From Burkholderiales bacterium (GTDB lineage: Bacteria > Pseudomonadota > Gammaproteobacteria > Burkholderiales > Burkholderiaceae_C), in NCBI GenBank assembly GCA_026932425.1, contig JAIXKN010000061.1:1-46425 (forward strand): a DNA stretch of 46,425 nucleotides. Reading direction: 5' to 3'. Positions within the stretch are counted from its first letter, which is position 1; each line of letters starts with the position of its first letter. The position numbers and the translations under genes were made by a program. Shown here piece after piece: positions 1 to 8,053 of the stretch. The notes beneath the pieces are model-generated. The model was not told the origin of the DNA and did no database searches. It saw only the letters and a program-made list of their open reading frames with translations.

Positions 1-122
1 TCGAGGTTGAAGCGCTGTTCATCAGCGCACTGGGTTTGCAGCCGCCGTGGGACATCGAGAACGTGGAGCTCGATACTGCCAGGGGCCGCATCGACTTCCA
101 GATTTGCCTTCGGCGGGCGTGA
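1..122 (+). pseudogene. ISL3-family transposase N-terminal remnant
   Basis: The frame starting at base 3 is open for 39 codons and ends at a TGA at 120-122. It contains ALFISALGLQPPW followed by RIDFQI, which resembles the N-terminus of ISL3-family transposases (a short helix, then LGLxPPW and a strand ending in RxDF). A full transposase is about 400 residues, so nearly the whole protein, including the zinc-finger cysteines and the catalytic domain, is missing after the stop. The start lies at or before the window edge. This is family resemblance judged by eye. Confidence 0.5.
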
Positions 123-398
123 CTCACGCCACCAGTTCGTTAATCAGGAAAGGCTCGGCGCTCGCCGGCGCGGCTTTCGCTTGGACATCGGCTTGCACGG
201 TGCCTCGGGTGCTGACGCGTGCGGAACCGGCAGTGACCCCACCGCTTGCGGTGTTCAAGCACGCATGGGCGGCGGCTGCGCGCGGGGCGTTGCAGGATCG
301 GGCTGACACGGCGGGTTTCGACGCGCAAGCGGCGAACCCGTCGGGCCCAGGGACTGGCGTGCGCCGGTTGTTGCGGCCGACGCGATGTGGCCTTGTCG
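123..398. other. Non-coding stretch after the transposase remnant
   Basis: No reading frame here looks like a protein, and no further transposase sequence is recognisable. The last bases hold the ribosome binding site of the DUF488 gene (GAGGAGA at about 399-405). The stretch may be decayed mobile-element sequence, but nothing specific supports that. Confidence 0.4.
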
Positions 399-411
399 AG
401 GAGACCTGTCA

Positions 412-765
412 ATGAAGATCATGCTCAAGCGCGCCTACGAGGCGCCGGCCGCCGCCGATGGCAAGCGCGTGCTCGTCGATCGTCTGTGGCCGCGCGGGGT
501 GAGCAGGGACGAGGCGCGGATCGACGAGTGGCTCAAGGAGGTCGGGCCGTCGAACGAACTGCGCAAGTGGTTCGGCCACGAGCCGGCGAAGTTCGAGGAG
601 TTCCGAAGCCGCTACCGCAAGGAGCTCGAGGGCAGCGCCGCGTGGGAGGAGCTGAAGGCCCTGGCGCGGCACGGCAAGCTGACACTCGTCTATTCGGCCA
701 GGGACGAGCAGCACAACAACGCGGTCGTGCTCAAGCAGATGCTCGAGGAGCAGGGCGGGGCGTGA
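412..765 (+). CDS. DUF488 family protein
   Basis: The product is 117 residues. It has the DUF488 pattern: an N-terminal LKRAYE, then RVLVDRLWPRGVSRDEARID, a central EWLKEVGPSNELRKWFGHEP, a YRKEL segment, and the C-terminal LTLVYSARDEQHNNA. Members are small cytoplasmic proteins of unproven biochemical role, often near stress or DNA-repair genes. The ATG at 412 was chosen because GAGGAGA lies about 7 bases upstream, while an in-frame ATG at 385 has no such site and would add nine unconserved residues. Its TGA overlaps the GTG of the next gene (GTGA), so the two are probably translated together. Confidence 0.88.
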   Translation: MKIMLKRAYEAPAAADGKRVLVDRLWPRGVSRDEARIDEWLKEVGPSNELRKWFGHEPAKFEEFRSRYRKELEGSAAWEELKALARHGKLTLVYSARDEQHNNAVVLKQMLEEQGGA

Positions 766-1562
766 CGCGCTTCGACGAGCTGCTGCGCGACGTGCGTGCC
801 TGCACGGCCTGCGCGGCGCAGCTGCCGCTGGCGCCGCGACCGGTGCTGCAGGCGCATCCGGCGGCGCGGCTGCTGCTGGCCTCGCAGGCGCCGGGGCGCA
901 AGGTGCACGAGAGCGGGATCCCCTTCGACGATGCGAGCGGCGAGCGGCTGCGCACCTGGCTCGGGATCTCGCGCGAGACCTTCTACGACCGGCGGCAGGT
1001 GGCGATCGTGCCGATGGCCTTCTGCTATCCGGGAACCGGCGCTTCGGGCGACCTGCCGCCGCCGCCCGAATGCGCGCGGCGCTGGCGCGAGCGGCTGCTC
1101 TCGCAGCTCACGCACATCGAGCTGACCGTCGTGATCGGCAGCCATGCGCTGGCCTGGCACTACGGCCGCCTTGGGCCGGTGCGCGGCCTGACGATCACCG
1201 ACGCGGTGCGCGACTGGCGGCGGCACTGGCCGTCGATGATCGCGCTGCCGCACCCGAGCCCGCGCAACAACCGCTGGCTGGTGCGCAACCCCTGGTTCGA
1301 GGCGGAGCTGCTGCCGGTGCTGCGGGCCCGGGTGGCCGAGGTGCTCGCCGGCGCGGCGGCCGACAGGAAAGACACGAAAGACCGGAAAGCGCGGGCGGCG
1401 CCGGGTGATCGTCCGGCCGGGTCGAACGGGACGAGAACGGGACGAGAAGGGGAGACGGGAAATGGTGGAAGGAACGCAGGAGAGGGCGCAGGAAAGCGCG
1501 CGGGAAAGGGCGCGGGAAGAGAGGCAGCGGCTGCTCGCGGCGATCGCCGAGCAGCTGCCTGA
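762..1562 (+). CDS. Uracil-DNA glycosylase family protein
   Basis: The product is 266 residues from a GTG start that overlaps the DUF488 stop by four bases. Residues 1-195 match the compact uracil-DNA-glycosylase superfamily (COG1573 type): two cysteines near residues 14 and 17, SQAPG at 41-45, PFDDASG at 54-60, VVIGSHAL near 123-130, and HPSPRN at 164-169 as the uracil-binding/catalytic loop. Members excise uracil or related lesions from DNA. Only the first two of the cysteines that bind [4Fe-4S] in family-4 enzymes are evident, so cluster binding is uncertain. Residues 200-266 are a low-complexity Arg/Gly/Ala tail, and its last 34 codons overlap the next gene in another frame, which is unusual. 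Confidence 0.8.
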   Translation: MTRFDELLRDVRACTACAAQLPLAPRPVLQAHPAARLLLASQAPGRKVHESGIPFDDASGERLRTWLGISRETFYDRRQVAIVPMAFCYPGTGASGDLPPPPECARRWRERLLSQLTHIELTVVIGSHALAWHYGRLGPVRGLTITDAVRDWRRHWPSMIALPHPSPRNNRWLVRNPWFEAELLPVLRARVAEVLAGAAADRKDTKDRKARAAPGDRPAGSNGTRTGREGETGNGGRNAGEGAGKRAGKGAGREAAAARGDRRAAA

Positions 1563-1950
1563 CGCGGTGATCTTTGCCGACCGCGAGGGCCTGATCCGCC
1601 ACTGGAACCCGGGCGCCGAGGCGGTGTTCGGCTTCAGCGCAGCGGAAGTGATGGGGCAGAGCCTGGACGTGATCATCCCCGAGCGGCTGCGCGCCCCGCA
1701 CTGGGCCGCGTACCACCGCGCGATCGAGTCCGGGCACACGCGCGGCGGCAACGAGGTTCGCACCACGCGCGCGCTGCACAAGGACGGGCGCAAGCTCTAC
1801 GTCGATTTCAGCTTCGGCCTCGTGCTCGACGAGTCGGGCGTCGCGCTCGGTTCGATGGCGCTCGGGCGCGACGTCACCAAGCGCTACGAGGAACTGAAGG
1901 CCCTGCGCGAGCGCGTCGCCGCGATCGACGCTGCCAGGCCGCGGGGCTGA
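1462..1950 (+). CDS. Stand-alone PAS domain sensor protein
   Basis: The product is 162 residues. A charged helical N-terminus (about residues 1-28, rich in Glu and Arg) precedes a single PAS domain (about 30-145) with PDAVIFADREGLIRHWNPGA, a VFGFSAAEVMG turn and the HKDGRKLYVDFSF core strand. No kinase, GGDEF or other output domain follows, so it would act through a partner; ligand and partner are unknown. The ATG at 1462 is preceded by GGAGACGGGA, and an upstream in-frame ATG at 1405 lies deep inside the preceding gene. The start overlaps that gene by about 100 bases in a different frame. The short Arg-rich repeats there (GGGACGAGAACGGGACGAGA) suggest slippage-generated sequence. Confidence 0.75.
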   Translation: MVEGTQERAQESARERAREERQRLLAAIAEQLPDAVIFADREGLIRHWNPGAEAVFGFSAAEVMGQSLDVIIPERLRAPHWAAYHRAIESGHTRGGNEVRTTRALHKDGRKLYVDFSFGLVLDESGVALGSMALGRDVTKRYEELKALRERVAAIDAARPRG

Positions 1951-2064
1951 GAGGCGGCACGGCCGGCCGGCAGGGTGGCCGGCAGCGTCGCCGGGAAAGT
2001 GGCCGGCCGCCGCCGACGCATCGCCTGGCCTCGTCGCCCGCGGGACTCATTCGACGCATTCGGC

Positions 2065-3372
2065 TCATTCGACGGCGCCGGCGGCGCTGCCGCCGCTCGG
2101 CAGCGCCAGGGTGCCGGTGTGCAGGTCGTACTCGAACACGCCGCCGTGGCGGGCCCAGGCGACGAGGGTCTGCAGCACGCGGGCGGCATCGGCCTCGCCC
2201 AGCTGCTGCGCGAGCAGGCGCCGGAAGGCTTCGTCGGCAAGATGGCCGTCGCTCTCCTGCTCGAGGCTGTGGCGGATATGCGCGGCCAGCGGCACCTGGG
2301 TCAGCAGCTGCTGGCCGAAGAGTTCCTGGCGCAGCGGGCGCTCGGCCTCGACGTAGCGATGGCCCAGCGGCGTCAGGTGCAGGTCGCCGCTGTCCAGGTG
2401 CGCAAGGCCCAGCAGGGCGAGTGCGTGCGCCGCCGCCAGCAGCTCGGTGTCGGGCAGGCCGGCCTCGCGCGCGAGCGCCGGCAGGTCGGCATGGCCGCCG
2501 AAAGGCGGGGCCGCCAGGCGCTCGGCCAGGCCGTCGATGCGCGCGACATCGGCCTGCGGCAGGCGCTGGGCCAGCGCGGCGGCGCCGCCGTCGTGCCCGT
2601 GGCGCGTCGCGCCGGCGGTGACCAGCGCGTAGACCTCGTCGACCAGCAGGCGAACCTCCTCGCTGTCGGCCGCGCGTGGCCGCGGCAGCCAGACGGCGAG
2701 CTGGCTGCGGATGCGCCCCGGGTCGCTGGCCAGCACGAGCACGCGATCGGCCATCACCACCGCTTCCTCGATGCTGTGCGAGACGACGAGCATCGCCTTC
2801 GTCGGCAGCGCGCCGCCGTGCCAGAGCTCGAGGATGTCGTCGCGCAGCCGTTCGCCGGTCAGCACGTCGAGCGCCGAGAAGGCCTCGTCCATCAGCAGCA
2901 CCTCGGGCTCGGTGACGAGCGCGCGGGCGATGCCCACCCGCTGGCGCATGCCGCCCGAGAGCTCCCTCGGGAGCGCGCCCTCGAAACCGGCCAGGCCGAT
3001 GAGCTCGATCGCCGCGGCCGCCTTCGGCGCGCGCTGCGCCGGCGGCAGGCCGCGAGCCTCGAGCCCGAGCTCGACGTTCTGCTGCACCGTCAGCCAGGGG
3101 AAGAGCGCGAACGACTGGAAGACCATGCCGACGCCGCGCACCGGGCCGTAGAGCGGCTGCCCGCGGTAGCGCACCTCGCCGGCATCGGCGGCGATCAGCC
3201 CGGCCATGATGCGCAGCAGCGTGCTCTTGCCCGAGCCGGACTTGCCGAGCAGCGAAACGATCTCGCCTTCGTGCAGCGTGAAGTCGATGCCGTCGAGCAC
3301 GACGCGCTCGTGCCCGTCGGCCGAACGGAAGCGCTTGCCGACACCGTGCAGTTCGAGGACGGGCGTGCTCAC
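2065..3372 (-). CDS. ABC transporter ATPase with C-terminal AAA-associated domain (nitrate/sulfonate type)
   Basis: The product is 435 residues. Residues 1-260 form an ABC ATPase of the NrtD/SsuB/TauB class: Walker A GKSGSGKST, Q-loop VFQSFALFPW, signature LSGGMRQRV, Walker B VLLMDEAFSALD and the switch histidine in VVSHSIEEA. Residues about 290-420 form the extra domain called AAA-associated in this family, with winged-helix-like segments. The GTG at 3372 was chosen because GGAG lies 7-8 bases upstream and the STPVLELHGVGKRF start matches relatives. It lies 14 bases after the permease stop, so the two form one operon. Energises import of a small anion or organic sulfonate-like substrate by family; the actual substrate is unknown. 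Confidence 0.88.
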   Translation of the reverse strand: MSTPVLELHGVGKRFRSADGHERVVLDGIDFTLHEGEIVSLLGKSGSGKSTLLRIMAGLIAADAGEVRYRGQPLYGPVRGVGMVFQSFALFPWLTVQQNVELGLEARGLPPAQRAPKAAAAIELIGLAGFEGALPRELSGGMRQRVGIARALVTEPEVLLMDEAFSALDVLTGERLRDDILELWHGGALPTKAMLVVSHSIEEAVVMADRVLVLASDPGRIRSQLAVWLPRPRAADSEEVRLLVDEVYALVTAGATRHGHDGGAAALAQRLPQADVARIDGLAERLAAPPFGGHADLPALAREAGLPDTELLAAAHALALLGLAHLDSGDLHLTPLGHRYVEAERPLRQELFGQQLLTQVPLAAHIRHSLEQESDGHLADEAFRRLLAQQLGEADAARVLQTLVAWARHGGVFEYDLHTGTLALPSGGSAAGAVE

Positions 3373-3386
3373 GGGGTGCTCCGCAT

Positions 3387-5153
3387 TCAGAAGTGGATGC
3401 GCTGCTCGGCGAGGCGGTACAGGCGTCGCCAGAGGAGGCGGTTGAGCCCGATGACGAAGAGGCACATGACGCCGATGCCCAGCGCGATGCGCGGGAAGTC
3501 GCCCTTGGCCGTCGTCTGCGCGATGTAGCTGCCAAGGCCCTGCGCGACGAGCGTGGTGTCGCCCCAGGAGACGTATTCGGCGACGATGCTGGCGTTCCAC
3601 GAGCCGCCGCTGGCGGTGATCGCGCCGGTGACGAAGCTCGGGAACACCGCCGGCAGCAGGTAGCGGCGCCAGCGCAGCCAGCCCGAGAGCCCGAGGTTGT
3701 CGGCGGCGTAGCGCAGCTCCGCCGGGATGCCCGATGCACCGGCAATGACGTTGAAGAGGATGTACCACTGCGTGCCCAGCACCATCAGCGGCGAGAGCCA
3801 GAGATCGGGGTCGAGCCGCCACCTGACGATGGCCACGACCGCCAGCGGAAAGAGCAGGTTGGCGGGGAAGGCCGCGAGCAGCTGCGCCAGCGCCTGCAGG
3901 CGGCCGGACCATCGCGGGCGCAGGCCGATCCACACGCCAAGCGGCACCCAGATCAGCGCGGCCAGCGCCAGCAGCACCAGCACGCGCAGCAGCGTGTAGA
4001 CCCCAAGGCGCAGCACATGCGCGAGCTCGGCCCAGCCGAGCTCGGTGTGCACGAAGATGAAGAGGCGCCAGAGCGCGAGCGCCGCGGCAGCGAGCAGCAG
4101 CGCATCCAGGGCGCGCTGCGCGCCGCGCCGCGGCCCGCGCGGGCGCGCCCGCACCGAGCTGCCGTCGAAGCGGCGCGGCCAGAAGCCAAGGCTGCGCTCG
4201 AAGAGGCGCACGCCGCGGCGCGTCACCGCCTGCACGCCGCGCGCCCGCCGCAGCCAGGCGAGCAACCAGGAGCGGGCGGCGACCTCGCCGGCGTTCTCCT
4301 CGAAGCGAAAGCGCTCCGACCAGGCCACCAGCGGCCGGAACAGCAGCTGGTCGTAGAGCAGGATGCCCAGCGCCATCGCGGCGATCGCCCAGCCGACGGC
4401 GCCGAGATCGCGCAGCTCGATCGCCTGCGCGATATACGAGCCGACGCCGGGCAGCTTGATGCTCTGGCCGGAGACGGTGATCGCCTCCGAGGCGACGACG
4501 AAGAACCAGCCGCCGGACATCGACATCATCATGTTCCACAGCAGCGCCGGCATCGCGAACGGAAGCTCGAGCCGCCAGAAGCGCTGCCAGGCCGAGAGCT
4601 GCGAGATGCGCGCCGCCTCGTCGAGCTCGGGAGGAACCGTGCGCATCGACTGGTAGAGGCTGAAAGCCAGGTTCCAGGCCTGCGAGGTGAAGATCGCGAA
4701 GATCGCCGCGCACTCGACGCCGAGCAGGCTGCCGGGGAAGAGGGCGATGAAACCGGTGACGGTGATCGAGAGGAAGCCCAGGATCGGGATCGACTGCAGG
4801 ATGTCCAGCACCGGCACGAGCACGCGCTCGGCGCTGCGCGACTTGGCGGCAAGCAGCGCGAAGACGCCCGCGAAGGCGAGCGAGGCGAGCATCGCCAGCG
4901 CCATGCGCAGCGTCGTGCGCAGCAGGTAGTAGGGCAGCCAGCGCGGGTCGAGCGTGAGCGGCAGCGGGTCGCCGACCCGGTAGGGCTGCAGCATCTGCGT
5001 CGCACCGAAACCGAGCAGCACGAGTGCCGCGAGCACGAGCGGCAGCAGCGCCCAGTCCCAGCCGGTCGGCCGGTGCAGGCCCGCAAGGCTCGGCAGCAGC
5101 GCTGGCGGGCCGGCGCCCGGATGGACGGGAAGGAGGGCAGGCCGCTGCTTCAT
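3387..5153 (-). CDS. ABC transporter permease, two fused permease domains
   Basis: The product is 588 residues with two binding-protein-dependent permease domains in tandem (about residues 25-300 and 345-585), joined by a basic linker rich in Arg. Each half has several hydrophobic helices and an EAA-type coupling loop: PPELDEAARISQLSAWQ in the first half, and PAELRYAADNLGLSGWLRW in the second. Fused double permeases with an ATPase carrying an AAA-associated tail are a known subtype of the nitrate/sulfonate/bicarbonate ABC group. No periplasmic binding protein gene is adjacent, so it must be encoded elsewhere or be unnecessary. The gene lies 31 bases after the MarR gene on the same strand. Confidence 0.87.
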   Translation of the reverse strand: MKQRPALLPVHPGAGPPALLPSLAGLHRPTGWDWALLPLVLAALVLLGFGATQMLQPYRVGDPLPLTLDPRWLPYYLLRTTLRMALAMLASLAFAGVFALLAAKSRSAERVLVPVLDILQSIPILGFLSITVTGFIALFPGSLLGVECAAIFAIFTSQAWNLAFSLYQSMRTVPPELDEAARISQLSAWQRFWRLELPFAMPALLWNMMMSMSGGWFFVVASEAITVSGQSIKLPGVGSYIAQAIELRDLGAVGWAIAAMALGILLYDQLLFRPLVAWSERFRFEENAGEVAARSWLLAWLRRARGVQAVTRRGVRLFERSLGFWPRRFDGSSVRARPRGPRRGAQRALDALLLAAAALALWRLFIFVHTELGWAELAHVLRLGVYTLLRVLVLLALAALIWVPLGVWIGLRPRWSGRLQALAQLLAAFPANLLFPLAVVAIVRWRLDPDLWLSPLMVLGTQWYILFNVIAGASGIPAELRYAADNLGLSGWLRWRRYLLPAVFPSFVTGAITASGGSWNASIVAEYVSWGDTTLVAQGLGSYIAQTTAKGDFPRIALGIGVMCLFVIGLNRLLWRRLYRLAEQRIHF

Positions 5154-5184
5154 CGTGCGCAGGCACCCTCCGGCCGGGCGGCTC

Positions 5185-5811
5185 CTACAGCTCCTGGCTG
5201 CGCTTCATCAGCTTGTCGAGGATCACGTCGAGCTGCTGGTGCTCGTGCTCGTCGAGCACCGCGAGGAACCAGGCCTCGCGCTGCACGGCCTCGGGCAGCA
5301 GGGTCTCGCAGATGTGTGCGCCTTCGGGCACGAGCGAGAGGATGACCTTGCGCCGGTCGGCCGGGTCGCCGTAGGTGCGGATCAGCCCGAGGTCGACGAG
5401 CCGGCGCTGCGCGCGCGAGACGCGCGCCTTGTCCATGCTGGTGCGCTCGACCACTTCGTTGAAGACGAGATCGCCGTAGGCATAGAGTGCCATGATGATC
5501 CGCCACTCGGTCATCTGGATGTTGAAGCGGCTCTCGAAGAGCCGGCCGATCGATTGCGACACCCGGTTGGCGACGACCGAGAGCTTGTACGGGATGAAGT
5601 CCTCGAGCCTGCCCATCGGCCCGAGGTTGGCGCGCTTGACCGCGACGCGGCGCGGCGCGGTGTCCGTGGCGACTGGACGGCGGCTGCCGGCTTTGGCAGC
5701 TTTGGCGGCTTTGGCGGGGGGCGGCACCGGGTGCGTTGTGCGTGGACTGGCGCCGCGCAGTGTAGCGGCTGCGGCAACGACTCGTTGACAACGAAAGGGA
5801 TCCGGCGTCAT
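5185..5811 (-). CDS. MarR family transcriptional regulator
   Basis: The longest form is 208 residues. The conserved part begins near LEDFIPYKLSVVANRVSQSI and carries a winged helix: MTEWRIIMALYAYGDLVFNEV, SMDKARVSRAQRRLVDLGLI, and the wing DPADRRKVILSL. MarR dimers usually bind a palindrome and release it on binding an aromatic or similar ligand. The first ~65 residues are a low-complexity Ala/Lys/Arg stretch. The candidate operator at 5784-5796 would lie inside this longest form, so the true start may be the GTG at 5724 or the ATG at 5616 (143 residues). It is divergent from the aldehyde dehydrogenase operon, and two copies of GTTGACAACGAAA lie between them. It probably represses that operon and the importer at 16212. 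Confidence 0.85.
   Translation of the reverse strand: MTPDPFRCQRVVAAAATLRGASPRTTHPVPPPAKAAKAAKAGSRRPVATDTAPRRVAVKRANLGPMGRLEDFIPYKLSVVANRVSQSIGRLFESRFNIQMTEWRIIMALYAYGDLVFNEVVERTSMDKARVSRAQRRLVDLGLIRTYGDPADRRKVILSLVPEGAHICETLLPEAVQREAWFLAVLDEHEHQQLDVILDKLMKRSQEL
5784..5796 (+). promoter_or_regulatory. Candidate MarR operator, copy 1
   Basis: GTTGACAACGAAA, built on the near-palindrome GTTGACAAC. The same 13 bases recur at 5862-5874, and a one-base variant occurs at 16144-16156. The site lies in the MarR/aldehyde dehydrogenase divergent region and could serve autoregulation of marR. Binding is inferred from position and recurrence. Confidence 0.6.
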
Positions 5812-5828
5812 CCGCCGTCATCCGGCGC
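5801..5828. repeat. Short 10-bp direct repeats between the two MarR sites
   Basis: Three imperfect 10-base units follow one another: TCCGGCGTCA, TCCGCCGTCA and TCCGGCGCGA. They sit between the two copies of the candidate operator. Their role is unknown. The helical-turn spacing could place protein contacts on one DNA face, but this may be simple slippage. Confidence 0.5.
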
Positions 5829-5861
5829 GAGCGCGATGCCCGCCACCCCGGAAGAATACTT

Positions 5862-5891
5862 GTTGACAACGAAACAAACTGGCCCGAACAT
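5862..5891 (+). promoter_or_regulatory. Candidate promoter of the aldehyde dehydrogenase operon with MarR operator copy 2
   Basis: GTTGACAACGAAAC at 5862-5875 contains a perfect TTGACA -35 hexamer (5863-5868). A weak -10 candidate, GAACAT at 5886-5891, lies 17 bases downstream. A repressor on the GTTGACAAC palindrome would cover the -35. The gene starts at 5937. Confidence 0.55.
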
Positions 5892-5936
5892 GCACGCCTC
5901 CCACCGCAGTCCGGGCCCTGTGCGCCCGCCTTCCCG

Positions 5937-7376
5937 ATGAACTACCCCACTCCGTGCCTCTACCTGGACGGCGCCTTCGTCGAAGGCCGCTCGCCGCTGC
6001 GGGTGCAGGTGCGCAACCCGGCCGACGGCACGCTGCTGGCCGAATACGCGGGCGCAAGCGCCGCCGACCTGCAGGACGCGCTCGCGGCCGCCGAGCGCGG
6101 CTTCGCCGTCTGGTCGCGCATGCTCGCGCTCGAGCGCTTTTGCATCATCGCCCGCGCCACGGCGCTGATCCGCGAGCGCGCCGAGGCGATCGCGCGCATC
6201 CTCACGACCGAGCAGGGCAAGCCGCTGGGCGAGGCCTTGCGCGAGGTGCAGCTGGCCGCCGACATCATCGATTTCCTCGCCGAGGAGGGCAAGCGCCTGG
6301 CCGCGCGCGGGGTGCCGCCGCGGCTGGCGAACGTCGTCAGCCAGACGGTGATGCGCGTGCCGGTGGGGCCGGTGGCGGCGTTCACGCCCTGGAACTTCCC
6401 GGCCAACCTGCCTGCGCGCAAGCTCGGCGGCGCGCTTGGCGCCGGATGCAGCGTCATCATCAAGCCCGACGAGCAGGTGGCCGCGACCTGCCTCGAGATG
6501 GCGCGCGCCTTCCACGACGCGGGCCTGCCCAAGGGCGTGCTCGGCGTCGTGATGGGCAACCCGCCCGAGATCTCGTCGACGCTGATCGCAAGCCCGGTGA
6601 TCGCCAAGGTCTCGTTCACCGGCTCGGTGCCGGTGGGCAAGCAGCTCGGCGAGCTCGCCGCGCGCCACATGAAGCGCTACACGGCCGAGCTCGGCGGCCA
6701 CGCACCGGTGATCGTCTGCGCCGACGCCGACATCGCCGCCGCCGTCAAGCTTGGCGTGCAGGCCAAGTTCCGCAACGCCGGGCAGGTGTGCGCGTCTCCG
6801 GTGCGCTTCCTCGTTCATCGATCGCGCCTGGACGAGTTCCGCGAGGCCTTCGTCACCGGTGCGAAGGCGCTGGTGATCGGCAGCGGGCTGGACGCGGGCA
6901 CGCAGTTCGGCCCGCTGATCCACGAACGCCGCTGCGGCCAGATGCAGGCGATGGTCGACGACGCGCTCGAGCGCGGCGCGCGCCTGCTCTGCGGCGGCAG
7001 GCGGCTCGACCGCCCGGGCTGGTTCTATCCGCCGACGATCATCGAGGGCGCGCCGGCCGAGGCGCAGCTGCAGCAGGTCGAGCCCTTCGGCCCGATCGGT
7101 CTGCTCGACGGCTTCGACAGCCTGGACGAGGCGATCGCGCGCGCCAACGCGCTGCCTTACGGCCTGGCCGCCTACGGCTTCACGAAGGACCTGGCGACCG
7201 CGCACCGGCTTGCGCAGGAGTTGCAGGCCGGCATGGTCGGCATCAACCATTTCGGCGTCTCCCAGCCCGAGACGCCCTTCGGCGGCATCAAGGACAGCGG
7301 CTACGGCCACGAGAGCGGGCTCGAAGGCCTGCTCGGCTGCACCGAGGTCAAGCTCGTCAGCGTGGCCCTGCCATGA
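5937..7376 (+). CDS. NAD(P)-dependent aldehyde dehydrogenase (succinate-semialdehyde dehydrogenase-like)
   Basis: The product is 479 residues and full length for the family. It shows the cofactor segment FTPWNFPANLP, the FTGSVPVGK turn, the general-base glutamate E251 in ELGGHAPV and the catalytic cysteine C285 in NAGQVCASPVR. The C-terminal PFGGIKDSGYGHESG is typical of the GabD-like branch. It oxidises an aldehyde to a carboxylate, probably a semialdehyde produced by the transaminases downstream. It is the first gene of a run in which each gene overlaps or nearly touches the next, directly behind a promoter carrying the candidate MarR site. The exact substrate cannot be told from sequence. 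Confidence 0.9.
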   Translation: MNYPTPCLYLDGAFVEGRSPLRVQVRNPADGTLLAEYAGASAADLQDALAAAERGFAVWSRMLALERFCIIARATALIRERAEAIARILTTEQGKPLGEALREVQLAADIIDFLAEEGKRLAARGVPPRLANVVSQTVMRVPVGPVAAFTPWNFPANLPARKLGGALGAGCSVIIKPDEQVAATCLEMARAFHDAGLPKGVLGVVMGNPPEISSTLIASPVIAKVSFTGSVPVGKQLGELAARHMKRYTAELGGHAPVIVCADADIAAAVKLGVQAKFRNAGQVCASPVRFLVHRSRLDEFREAFVTGAKALVIGSGLDAGTQFGPLIHERRCGQMQAMVDDALERGARLLCGGRRLDRPGWFYPPTIIEGAPAEAQLQQVEPFGPIGLLDGFDSLDEAIARANALPYGLAAYGFTKDLATAHRLAQELQAGMVGINHFGVSQPETPFGGIKDSGYGHESGLEGLLGCTEVKLVSVALP

Positions 7377-8053
7377 GCATCCGCACCGCAGAACCGCAGG
7401 CGCTGCTGCTGGACTTCGGCAGCGTCATCAGCGTCTCGATGTTCGAGCGCCACCGCCAGACCGAGGCCGATCTCGGGCTGCCCGCGGGCAGCCTGACCTG
7501 GCTCGGGCCGATCGACCCCGAGACCGACCCGCTCTGGCGCTCGATGCAGCGCGATGAGATCACCGAGCGCGACTACTGGGCGCAGCGCGCGCGCGAGATC
7601 GGCGAGGCCTCGGGCAACCCCGGCTGGGACATGCTGGGCATGCTGACGCGCCTGCGGCACACCGACCCGAACGCCGTCGTGCGGCCGGAGATGCGCCAGC
7701 TGATCCTGCGCGCGCGCGAGAAGGGGCTGCGCGTGGGCATCCTCAGCAACGAGCTCGAGCTCTTCAACGGCAAGGACTTCATCTCTCGCATGGACGTGCT
7801 GCGCGAGATGCACGTGATCGTCGACGCGACGCACACGCACATCCTCAAGCCCGACCCGCGCGCCTACGCGCTCGGGGTGCAGGGCATGGGGCTGCCGGCC
7901 GAGCGCATCCTCTTCGTCGACGACCAGTTCCGCAACATCGCCGGCGCGCAGCGCGCCGGCCTGCAGACCCAGTTCTTCGATCTGCGCGACGTCGACGGCA
8001 CGCTGGCCGCGATCGCCGCGCGCCTGCGAGTGTCGATGGAGGACCCGCGATGA
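7373..8053 (+). CDS. HAD-superfamily hydrolase
   Basis: The product is 226 residues. Four HAD motifs are visible: motif I LLLDFGSVIS with the nucleophile Asp, motif II ILSNE, motif III lysine in HILKPDPRAY, and motif IV FVDDQFRN. The second Asp of motif I (the usual acid/base) is replaced by Gly, as in several YihX-like subgroup I members, so phosphatase activity needs testing. The start overlaps the aldehyde dehydrogenase stop as ATGA, and the end overlaps the aminotransferase start the same way. Its position inside a catabolic operon suggests it acts on a pathway intermediate or repairs a side product; the substrate is unknown. Confidence 0.82.
   Translation: MSIRTAEPQALLLDFGSVISVSMFERHRQTEADLGLPAGSLTWLGPIDPETDPLWRSMQRDEITERDYWAQRAREIGEASGNPGWDMLGMLTRLRHTDPNAVVRPEMRQLILRAREKGLRVGILSNELELFNGKDFISRMDVLREMHVIVDATHTHILKPDPRAYALGVQGMGLPAERILFVDDQFRNIAGAQRAGLQTQFFDLRDVDGTLAAIAARLRVSMEDPR

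Noticed and set aside
2065-5166. A single 1033-residue protein covering the ATPase and permease region
   Set aside because: The upstream two-thirds of this frame is out of frame with the membrane protein. Only the part from 3372 on encodes the ATPase.
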